DNA of 11,937 nt. Origin: an uncultured Opitutaceae bacterium (GTDB lineage: Bacteria; Verrucomicrobiota; Verrucomicrobiae; Opitutales; Opitutaceae). Positions within the stretch are counted from its first letter, which is position 1; each line of letters starts with the position of its first letter. Both the position numbers and the translations under genes were made by a program. Shown here in pieces: positions 6,248 to 11,937 of this stretch. Location of the stretch: assembly GCA_946482625.1 (NCBI GenBank), contig CAMLSH010000065.1, forward strand, positions 1 to 11,937. The letters are read 5' to 3'. Below the pieces are notes generated by a model. That model was not told where the DNA came from. It saw only the letters and a list, made by a program, of their open reading frames with translations, and made no database searches.

Positions 6248-7351
6248 ATGCCCGAAGCCGTCGCCCACAATAAATTCTCCTGCCCCGCCTGTGGCGCCGA
6301 GGCCACGTGGAATCCCGCGAAAAAAGCGCTCGTCTGCGGCTTCTGCGGCACCACCTCCCCCGCCGATATCGAGCTCTCGGCCTCCGGCGCTGAGATCATC
6401 AAAGAACACGATCTCCTCGCCGCGCTCCGCTCGCTCCCTGACTCCGCGCGCGGCTGGCAGGCCGAGAAAACCCAGGTCCGCTGCCAGAGCTGCCAGGCCA
6501 TCTCCGTCTTCGACGCCGGACGCGTCGGTCAGAATTGTGACTTCTGCGGCTCTTCCGCACTTGTACCGTATTCGGAAATCAAAGACTCCATTCGCCCCGA
6601 AAGCCTCCTGGAGTTTCGCGTCAGCGAAACGCAGGTCCGCGAATCCATCCGCAAATGGTACGGCTCCCACTGGTTCGCGCCGAATGCGCTCAAAACGCGC
6701 GCCATGACCGACACGCTCCACGGCCTCTACATCCCATACTGGACATTCGACGCCGCCGTCTACGCCGAGTGGACCGCGGAGAGCGGCTACTATTATTACG
6801 TCTCCGAGTCCTACACCGACAGCAAAGGCAACCGCGCCACCCGCCAGGTCCGCAAAGTCCGCTGGCAGCCCAGCGCCGGCTCCCTCCGTCACGCCTTCGA
6901 CGACACCCTCGTGGCCGCCTCGCGGGGCGTGGAGCCCGAACTTCTCACCAAGGTAGAGCCGTTCCCCACCAAAGAGCTCAAACCCTACAACGCCGGCTTC
7001 CTCTCCGGCTGGGTCGTCGAGCGCTACCAGCTCGATCTTGGCAACGCCGCCGACCTCGCCCGCAAGAAGATGGACGCCGAGATGCACCGCCGCTGCGCCT
7101 CCGCCGTCCCGGGGGACACGCACCGCAACCTGTACGTGCGTTCCGACTACAGCGCGCAGACGTTCAAGCACGTCCTCGTCCCTGTCTGGCTGCTCACGTA
7201 CACCTTTCACGGCAAACCCTTCCAAGTCGTGATCAATGGCTACACCGGCACCATCGCCGGTCGTTATCCGAAGAGCTGGTGGAAGATCACGCTGGTCGTG
7301 GTCGTCGTGCTCGCCGCCGTTGGCGCCTTCCTCTGGCTCCGCAGCCGTTGA
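6248..7351 (+). CDS. Double zinc-ribbon membrane protein (YdjG-like)
   Basis: A 367-residue protein. Two zinc ribbons lie at the N-terminus: Cys12/15 with Cys30/33 (CPAC, CGFC) and Cys79/82 with Cys97/100 (CQSC, CDFC). A long soluble region follows, with segments such as HGLYIPYWTFDAAVYAEW, WQPSAGSLRHAFDD and LVPVWLLTYTFHGKPFQVVING. One C-terminal membrane helix (about 347-363, ITLVVVVVLAAVGAFLW) is followed by RSR, placing the bulk on the cytoplasmic side if the tail is outside. This architecture matches TFIIB-type zinc-ribbon proteins such as Bacillus YdjG, encoded with an SPFH protein (YdjI) and PspA and involved in tethering PspA to the membrane. Relatives are sometimes mislabelled PriA helicase; there are no helicase motifs. 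It lies on the same strand as the SPFH set but 351 bases beyond SIMPL. No Shine-Dalgarno. Architecture certain; role inferred from the Bacillus system. Confidence 0.85.
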   Translation: MPEAVAHNKFSCPACGAEATWNPAKKALVCGFCGTTSPADIELSASGAEIIKEHDLLAALRSLPDSARGWQAEKTQVRCQSCQAISVFDAGRVGQNCDFCGSSALVPYSEIKDSIRPESLLEFRVSETQVRESIRKWYGSHWFAPNALKTRAMTDTLHGLYIPYWTFDAAVYAEWTAESGYYYYVSESYTDSKGNRATRQVRKVRWQPSAGSLRHAFDDTLVAASRGVEPELLTKVEPFPTKELKPYNAGFLSGWVVERYQLDLGNAADLARKKMDAEMHRRCASAVPGDTHRNLYVRSDYSAQTFKHVLVPVWLLTYTFHGKPFQVVINGYTGTIAGRYPKSWWKITLVVVVVLAAVGAFLWLRSR

Positions 7352-7498
7352 TCTTTCCGAGGTGGAACGTGCCGTCCCGGCGCGTTGCGAACATCGGCAA
7401 ATTTACCCCCGGCCACCGAGCGAACGCCGAGAACGAAACCGAAGATCGGCGAGTTCCCGTGCCGATTGCCTGCGGCCTCTGCGCGATCTCCAGACGCA

Positions 7499-7528
7499 AC
7501 AAGAGCCGGACTTGCGGCCGGCTCTTGT
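7499..7528. terminator. Perfect 11-bp hairpin between convergent genes
   Basis: ACAAGAGCCGG (7499-7509) pairs without mismatch with CCGGCTCTTGT (7518-7528) around an eight-base loop. It lies in the 246-base gap between the converging YdjG-like and phosphofructokinase genes, about 70 bases past the latter's stop. Location and stability suggest a bidirectional terminator, but neither side has a proper U-tract, so the mechanism is uncertain. A weaker 6-bp stem (7445-7450 with 7461-7466) lies nearby. Confidence 0.5.
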
Positions 7529-7597
7529 GCCTTGGGGGCGGTGGTAAGACCGCGCCCAGGTGCTGGTGGTGTTAGTTCTCTGCTGGCCGGGAAAAAC

Positions 7598-8854
7598 TTA
7601 GAGCTGGTAAGCGCCGAGGAGTTTCTCGACGCGCTCCTTCTCGAACTTCGCGAAAACAGGCAGGCCGTTGTCATACGGAACCGGCGTCTCGCCCTGAATC
7701 AGCGGCTGGGCGTAACGCACGAACTGATGGTTCATGCTGGTGCCGTCTTCGTTGATCCATTCGCGGGGAAGTTTTTTCACGCCGTTCGCGATTTCGCTCA
7801 GCGGAGCGAGACCGGTTTCGACGGAGTAGTGGTCGGCGTCGCCGCGGAGCAGCGTCACCATGACATCGGTCTCGCCCTTGATGGCGGCTTTGACAGCAGC
7901 CTGACCGGCGAGGAAAGCCTCGTCAGCGTCGGTCTTGGAACCGGCGTGAGCCGCAGCGCGCTGCGTGATGCCGAGCTTGGCCACACGCGCTTTGATGCCG
8001 GGGAGATTCTGTTCGACGAGCGACTTCAGGTACTCGCCGGCGCCGCCGAGCTGGGCGTGGCCAAACGAGTCGGTCGCTTCCGCAGCGGAAACATAATTGC
8101 CGTCCGCGTCGACGAGGCCTTCGCCCACGACGATCATGCAGTACTTCTCGCGCTTCAAAACACGCTGCACATCGGCGACGAATTTCTCAGACGAGAACGC
8201 GACTTCGGGAAGATAGATCAGGTGAGGAGCGTCGTGCGGGTGATCGCGGCGTTTCGCGAGCGAAGCACCGGCGGCGATCCAGCCGGCATTGCGACCCATG
8301 ACTTCGAGAATGGAGACGAGATCGTGCTGGCCCATCGCTTCGTTGTCGCAAGCGAGTTCGCGCACCGTAGTGCTCACGAACTTGATCACGCTGCCGTAGC
8401 CGGGGCAGTGATCGGTCGAGGGCAGATCGTTATCGATCGTCTTCGGAATACCGATGACGCGGAGCTCGTAGTTTTGCTCCTGAGCGAGCTTGGAAATCTT
8501 GTCGGCCGTGTCTTGGGAGTCGTTGCCACCCGCGTAGAAGAAATAGCGGATGTTGTGGGCCTTGAAGACCTCAAGCACGCGCTCGAAATCCTGCTGTTTC
8601 TTGAGCTTGTAACGGCAGGTGCCGAGAGCGGCGCCGGGCGTGTGGCGGAGATTGCGGATCGTCTGCTGCGACTGCGCGGCGAGATCGATGAAGTCCTCGT
8701 TGAGGATGCCGAGCACGCCATTCAGCGCACCGTAGATCTCTTCGATTTCGCCATGATTGAGCGCTTCGGCGACGACCCCGGCGAGGCTGGCATTGATGAC
8801 GGCGGTGGGGCCTCCGGACTGGCCTACCAAGACATTTCCTACGAGTTCGGACAT
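7598..8854 (-). CDS. pfp: 6-phosphofructokinase, predicted pyrophosphate-dependent
   Basis: A 418-residue phosphofructokinase converting fructose 6-phosphate to fructose 1,6-bisphosphate. Visible motifs are GQSGGPTAVINASL near the N-terminus (phosphoryl-donor site), GGNDS (109-113), PKTIDND (137-143, catalytic Asp141) and MGRNAGWIAA (186-195). ATP enzymes have Gly at the two positions aligned with E. coli Gly104 and Gly124; here these are Asp112 and Lys138, the combination found in pyrophosphate-dependent enzymes, which work reversibly in glycolysis and gluconeogenesis. At ~420 residues it is longer than E. coli PfkA (320), as expected for the PPi-related clade. I chose the ATG at 8854 (MSELVGNVLVGQSGG); 15 upstream in-frame codons to 8899 do not look conserved. 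No Shine-Dalgarno. Transcribed alone; divergent from the gene at 9038. Enzyme family firm; donor specificity is inferred from two residues. Confidence 0.94.
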   Translation of the reverse strand: MSELVGNVLVGQSGGPTAVINASLAGVVAEALNHGEIEEIYGALNGVLGILNEDFIDLAAQSQQTIRNLRHTPGAALGTCRYKLKKQQDFERVLEVFKAHNIRYFFYAGGNDSQDTADKISKLAQEQNYELRVIGIPKTIDNDLPSTDHCPGYGSVIKFVSTTVRELACDNEAMGQHDLVSILEVMGRNAGWIAAGASLAKRRDHPHDAPHLIYLPEVAFSSEKFVADVQRVLKREKYCMIVVGEGLVDADGNYVSAAEATDSFGHAQLGGAGEYLKSLVEQNLPGIKARVAKLGITQRAAAHAGSKTDADEAFLAGQAAVKAAIKGETDVMVTLLRGDADHYSVETGLAPLSEIANGVKKLPREWINEDGTSMNHQFVRYAQPLIQGETPVPYDNGLPVFAKFEKERVEKLLGAYQL

Positions 8855-9037
8855 GGCGGTGATTGTGGATGAAAGGTTAAGAACAACGTGAAGGGCCAAG
8901 GAAGCGGAGCGCGCTTACCGCTGGCAAACCCAAATTTCCCGATGCGCAAAAGCGGTGCGATTCAACGCGCTTCGGCCCCGCGCCGCTTTCCACTTCCGTC
9001 GTCCCGCACTTTCCGGCAGATCGTTCGTTATTCAGCC

Positions 9038-10042
9038 ATGCCCCTCCTTCGCTTTCGCCGTGCCCTGCTCGCGATTTTGCTGCCAGCCGTCCTCGGCGCA
9101 CAAACTCCGACCAACTCCTCCGACCGCAAAGTGAAGCCCCCCACCAGCAGCGGGCAGTGGTCGCTTTCTCTGCTGCCCAAGTCGATGGATAAAAACGCCC
9201 GAGTGGACATGACGGTGTTCGGCGAGGTTACATCCGCCGGGGCCGCCAAGCCGCTGCCAACCGCGCAATCGCCGCAATATTATGTCGCTCAATCAGGCGG
9301 CTATCGTCCGGACCGAATCGCTCCGCTCGGCGAAAAAACGCCCAGCGATGCCACCGTCACCACCCACATCGACAAGAGCCTGCGCGCCGCCGGCTACCTG
9401 CCTGTGGAAGAGGGAAAAACGCCCGATCTGCTGGTCGTGTTCCACTGGGGCTCGCAGTATGGCCGCGACGAAGACTCCACCATCATGACCCGCGCTTTGC
9501 TGATCGGCGGTGATGCATTTGCGAAGGAACTCGACGATGTGCTTCGGCGCCAACGCGAGGAACGTCAGCTCCAACGAGATCTAACCGGTTGGCAGACGGT
9601 CACGCATTTTTCAGCCAGCGGCCGTACCACCTTCACTCGCCAGAAGGTGAATACAATGGCCGCCTTCGCGTCGTTCTCTCCCATCGAGCAGTTCAAACGC
9701 CGCGACGATAACAACGCCCTGCTTCTCGAGCAGGCGACGGGCGATTTGTATTACGTGCTCATCTCCGCCTACGATTTTCCGGCACTGCAAAAAGGTCAGC
9801 GCGTCTTGCTCTGGCGCACACGACTGACCGTCGATGCGAGTGGCGTCTCGTTGGTCGATACGCTCCCCGCCCTTCTCTTCAACGCCGGTCCGTACCTCGG
9901 CAAGGAAACGGGACGCGCAGGCACCTTCACGAAAAAAATGCTGCGGAGCGGCAGTGTGGAAATCGGGCCAAGCGAAGTCATCGACGACAACGTCGCCGAG
10001 CCTCGGCCCGCGGCGCCAACGCCAAAACCGGGAAAGCCGTAG
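9038..10042 (+). CDS. Secreted protein of unknown function
   Basis: A 334-residue protein I do not recognise. From the ATG at 9038 it opens with a signal peptide: PLLRFRR, hydrophobic ALLAILLPAVL, probable cut after LGA. There is no lipobox cysteine. The frame is open from 8888, but the extra 50 residues are basic, precede the signal peptide and overlap the promoter side of the phosphofructokinase gene. The mature part has a mixed alpha/beta look: THIDKSLRAAGYLPVEEGKTPDLLVVFHWGSQYG vaguely recalls secreted DUF4136-like proteins, in which a helix and GY-turn precede a PDLLV strand. A charged helix follows (KELDDVLRRQREERQLQRD), then TGDLYYVLISAYDFPAL and a basic segment (KGQRVLLWRTRL). It ends in a Pro/Ala/Lys-rich tail. 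Probably periplasmic or surface-associated. The stop codon lies at the left edge of a repeat-bounded segment. No operon partner. Confidence 0.72.
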   Translation: MPLLRFRRALLAILLPAVLGAQTPTNSSDRKVKPPTSSGQWSLSLLPKSMDKNARVDMTVFGEVTSAGAAKPLPTAQSPQYYVAQSGGYRPDRIAPLGEKTPSDATVTTHIDKSLRAAGYLPVEEGKTPDLLVVFHWGSQYGRDEDSTIMTRALLIGGDAFAKELDDVLRRQREERQLQRDLTGWQTVTHFSASGRTTFTRQKVNTMAAFASFSPIEQFKRRDDNNALLLEQATGDLYYVLISAYDFPALQKGQRVLLWRTRLTVDASGVSLVDTLPALLFNAGPYLGKETGRAGTFTKKMLRSGSVEIGPSEVIDDNVAEPRPAAPTPKPGKP

Positions 10043-10068
10043 TGGCGTCTAAAAAGGCGGCTGGGGGG

Positions 10069-10099
10069 GGTAGGGCGCGTTGTCCCCAACCAACGCGCC
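10069..10099 (+). repeat. GTAG-headed REP-like palindrome (family II)
   Basis: GTAG (10070-10073) is followed directly by a perfect 9-bp stem, GGCGCGTTG (10074-10082) with CAACGCGCC (10091-10099), around an eight-base loop. From 10069 it matches the element at 6064 in 17 of 21 bases; three of the four differences lie in the stem and are each compensated on the other arm. It lies between the convergent 9038 gene and purB and may help end transcription. Confidence 0.6.
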
Positions 10100-10161
10100 G
10101 GAGCGATTCCCTCTCTCCAGGGACACAGCGTCCAACCAGCGGATTAAAGACGATCAGCTCT

Positions 10162-10179
10162 ACCTTCGGCAGGTTTTTT
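10162..10179 (+). terminator. Weak intrinsic terminator candidate downstream of the 9038 gene
   Basis: ACCT (10162-10165) pairs with AGGT (10171-10174) around a five-base loop, followed by a run of six T ending at 10179. The stem is only 4 bp, so it would be weak; the T-run also forms part of the inverted repeat at 10175-10188. It is correctly placed about 120 bases after the stop at 10042. Confidence 0.3.
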
Positions 10180-10214
10180 AGACGCACTCGTGGCGGCGCT
10201 CCGCAACGACCGCC

Positions 10215-11654
10215 TCACAGCAACTTCCCCGGTTGATAAGCCGCCGCGCCTTTGACGCCCTTCGTCACACGCGCCGCTTCCGCGACAAACGTGTCCACCT
10301 GCTGCGGCGCCGCGCCCACGAAGCGGCTGCCCTCGGAGAGAATCTTTTCCAGCTTCGCACGCGTCAGCCCGAGGCGCGCATCGCCCGCGAGCCGGCCGAC
10401 CAGATCCGCATCGCCGCCGCCCGAACGCATCGCCTTCGCCGCCGCCAGCGCGTGCTCCTTGATCGCCTCGTGCGCCGTCTCGCGACCCGCGCCGCCTTTG
10501 ACCGCCTCCATGAGGATCGTCGTCGTCGCGAGAAACGGCAGATTCCGCGTGTTCTCCGCCGCGATCGCCGCCGTGAAAACATCCATCTGCTTCAGCACCG
10601 TGAGGAACGTCTCCAACAAACCGTCGATCGCATAAAACGCATCGGGCAACGCCACACGGCGCACCACCGAGCACGACACATCGCCTTCGTTCCACTGGTG
10701 GCCCGACAGCGCGCCCGTCATCGTCACGTACCCGCTGAGAATCGTCGAAAACCCACAGATGCGCTCACAGTTACGCGCGTTCACTTTGTGCGGCATCGCT
10801 GACGAACCGACCTGGCCCGCCTGAAAGCCTTCCGTGAGCAAACCCTGCCCCGCCATCAAGCGCAGCGTCGTCGCAAAACTCGCCGCCGACGCGCCCAGCT
10901 GATGCAGCGCCGACACGACCTCGAAGTCTAGGGATCGCGGATACACCTGCCCCACCGCGAAGAGCGCCTGCTTGAAGCCCAAGTGCTTCAAAATCGCCTT
11001 CTCCAGCTTGTCGACCTTCGTCGCGCTGCCGCCGAAAAGCGTCAACTGGTCGAGCTGCGTTCCCACGGCGCCTTTCAGTCCGCGCACCGGATAGCGCGCG
11101 ATCAACTCATCGAGCCGCGTGTACGCCACGAGCACTTCTTGGCCAAACATCGCGAGCCGCTTGCCCAGCGTCGTGGGCTGCGCGGGCACATTGTGCGTGC
11201 GTCCGGTAAGCATCACATCGCGATGCGCCTTCGCCTGCTTCGCGAGCCCGAGCAACGCCGCCGCCGCTTTCATTTTCACCACGCCGAGCGAACGGTGAAT
11301 CTGCAGCTGCTCTACGTTCTCCGTCAGATCGCGGCTCGTCAGCCCGAGATGGATAAACTCATGTCCCGCCAGCCCCGAGAACTCTTCGATACGCGCCTTC
11401 ACATCATGAAGCGTCGTGCGCTCCCGTGCATCGATGGCCGCGAGATCGATCTTCGACTTCACCTTCTCGTACGCCGCGATCGCCTCGGCCGGAATCTTAA
11501 GCCCCAGCGCGCGCTGCCCCTTCATCACCGCGATCCAGTAATCGCGCTCGATCCCGATGCGCCCCGCGGGCGACCAGATTTCCTTCAACGCCGCAGAGGC
11601 GTAGCGTTCGGCGAGCACGTTCGGGATCACAGCGGAGGCGGAATCAGAGGACAT
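10215..11654 (-). CDS. purB: Adenylosuccinate lyase
   Basis: A 479-residue member of the fumarase/aspartase superfamily. PurB cleaves adenylosuccinate to AMP and SAICAR to AICAR, both with release of fumarate, in purine synthesis; it is a cytoplasmic homotetramer. Visible features are HLGLTSRDLTEN (102-113, substrate-binding TSxD loop), GRTHNVPAQPTT (151-162) with catalytic-region His154, and the superfamily signature GSSAMPHKVNARNCE (283-297) containing the mobile-loop catalytic serine. The VNARNCE version, rather than KRNP, and the length of ~480 place it with the longer PurB type related to eukaryotic enzymes rather than the ~430-residue Bacillus type. I chose the ATG at 11654 (MSSDSASAVIPNVLAERY); the frame is open to 11882, but that stretch is arginine-rich and overlaps the next gene. 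No Shine-Dalgarno. It converges on the gene ending at 10042 and lies 140 bases after the partial gene on the same strand. Confidence 0.94.
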   Translation of the reverse strand: MSSDSASAVIPNVLAERYASAALKEIWSPAGRIGIERDYWIAVMKGQRALGLKIPAEAIAAYEKVKSKIDLAAIDARERTTLHDVKARIEEFSGLAGHEFIHLGLTSRDLTENVEQLQIHRSLGVVKMKAAAALLGLAKQAKAHRDVMLTGRTHNVPAQPTTLGKRLAMFGQEVLVAYTRLDELIARYPVRGLKGAVGTQLDQLTLFGGSATKVDKLEKAILKHLGFKQALFAVGQVYPRSLDFEVVSALHQLGASAASFATTLRLMAGQGLLTEGFQAGQVGSSAMPHKVNARNCERICGFSTILSGYVTMTGALSGHQWNEGDVSCSVVRRVALPDAFYAIDGLLETFLTVLKQMDVFTAAIAAENTRNLPFLATTTILMEAVKGGAGRETAHEAIKEHALAAAKAMRSGGGDADLVGRLAGDARLGLTRAKLEKILSEGSRFVGAAPQQVDTFVAEAARVTKGVKGAAAYQPGKLL

Positions 11655-11794
11655 GGTTAAACCCAAGATAAGCGCCGCGACGCGCCCCTCGGCAAATCCC
11701 AAAAACACCCCGCTCCCCTCGCACCTCCTAACCACATACGCGCCAACACACCGCCTTCGACATTCGGCCTTCCGATTTCGGATTTTTCCGTCCC

Positions 11795-11937
11795 TCACTC
11801 CTCCACCGGAAACGCCCGCCCAAGCGCTGCTTGCGCCACGCGTTCCAGCGCCACCAACGCCACGAGGAACAGCGCCCCCCACCGCACCTCCGTCTTCATG
11901 AGATACTCGCCCTCCACCAGGAAGATCGCCAGCGCCA
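11795..11937 (-). CDS. C-terminal fragment of a membrane protein (5' end outside window)
   Basis: A reading frame enters from the right edge and ends at a TGA at 11795-11797, giving 46 residues. The visible end has a hydrophobic start (ALAIFLVEGEYLM), a short charged turn (KTEVRW) and a strong membrane helix (GALFLVALVALERVAQAAL), then a polar tail ending FPVEE. This looks like the last two segments of an inner-membrane protein; the family cannot be named from so little. The frame is preferred over the overlapping Gly-rich frame because it alternates charge and hydrophobic runs as real membrane proteins do. It lies upstream of purB on the same strand. Confidence 0.5.
   Translation of the reverse strand, partial: ALAIFLVEGEYLMKTEVRWGALFLVALVALERVAQAALGRAFPVEE

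Larger units (their letters stand above)
10041..10188. repeat. 148-base segment bounded by inverted repeats (possible MITE-like element)
   Basis: AGTGGCGTCTAAAAA (10041-10055) is matched in inverted form by TTTTTAGACGCACT (10175-10188), differing by one inserted G. CGT directly precedes the left end (10038-10040) and directly follows the right end (10189-10191), as a 3-base target duplication would. Inside are a G8 run (10063-10070), the GTAG-headed palindrome (10069-10099) and a weak hairpin with T6. Alternatively, the A- and T-tracts with their flanks simply serve as a two-way terminator for the converging genes. No transposase is present, and three bases of duplication is weak support. Confidence 0.35.

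Noticed and set aside
6203..7225. A 340-codon minus-strand open frame across the YdjG-like gene
   Set aside because: Gly/Val/Glu-biased shadow. The plus-strand frame has two zinc ribbons and a membrane helix.
6248..7351. Reading the double zinc-ribbon protein as a PriA-type helicase
   Set aside because: Similar proteins are sometimes labelled so because of the cysteine motifs, but there are no Walker or helicase motifs and the protein ends in a membrane helix.
7385..8872. A 495-codon plus-strand open frame antisense to the phosphofructokinase gene
   Set aside because: It lies opposite a complete, motif-rich enzyme gene. Its sequence is an antisense reading of those codons with no recognisable domain.
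11771..11790. Palindrome TCCGATTTCGGA followed by five T on the plus strand
   Set aside because: It looks like a terminator, but no plus-strand gene ends nearby; both flanking genes are on the minus strand and the stem is only five pairs.
11655..11882. N-terminal extension of purB to 11882
   Set aside because: Arginine/glycine-rich, runs through non-coding DNA and overlaps a better membrane-protein frame.
1..11937. CRISPR array, defence island or prophage genes
   Set aside because: No regularly spaced repeats, nuclease, integrase or phage structural genes are visible. The virion-core label for the SPFH family is historical and does not imply a virus.

Overview
The window is a GC-rich bacterial chromosome segment with a Verrucomicrobiota-like, probably Opitutaceae-like, character. 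This is inferred from gene content, strong G/C bias at third codon positions, the near absence of Shine-Dalgarno motifs, and many short GTAG-headed palindromes between genes. No marker gene in the window fixes the taxonomy. I recognise ten complete protein genes and one partial one, and no RNA genes, CRISPR array or transposase.

Layout. Positions 24-3478 are all on the minus strand: a transglutaminase-like protein, a small outer-membrane beta-barrel protein, and the ABC-F translation factor EttA. Positions 3796-7351 are on the plus strand and form the most interesting block: an SPFH-domain protein with a C-terminal excisionase-type helix-turn-helix, a 71-residue two-CxxC zinc ribbon, a membrane-anchored SIMPL (DUF541) protein, and, after a 351-base gap, a double zinc-ribbon membrane protein of the YdjG type. 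Next come a minus-strand phosphofructokinase with pyrophosphate-type active-site residues (7598-8854), a plus-strand secreted protein I do not recognise (9038-10042), and minus-strand adenylosuccinate lyase purB (10215-11654). The C-terminal end of an unidentified membrane protein runs off the right edge (11795-11937).

How the genes relate. EttA, phosphofructokinase and PurB are unlinked housekeeping functions in translation, glycolysis and purine synthesis. The SPFH / zinc-ribbon / SIMPL / YdjG-like block resembles the Bacillus ydjGHI membrane-stress genes, in which an SPFH protein and a zinc-ribbon membrane protein work with PspA. Here there is no PspA and no TPM-domain gene, and the SPFH protein ends in a helix-turn-helix domain. 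I read it as a candidate envelope or membrane-stress module with an altered composition.

Intergenic DNA is not empty. I find four well-formed and two decayed GTAG-headed stem-loops in two families. In both families the stems carry compensatory base changes between copies, which is the classic pattern of REP elements mobilised by RAYT transposases. One of them lies inside a 148-base segment bounded by near-perfect inverted repeats that also supplies part of the stop codon of the gene ending at 10042.
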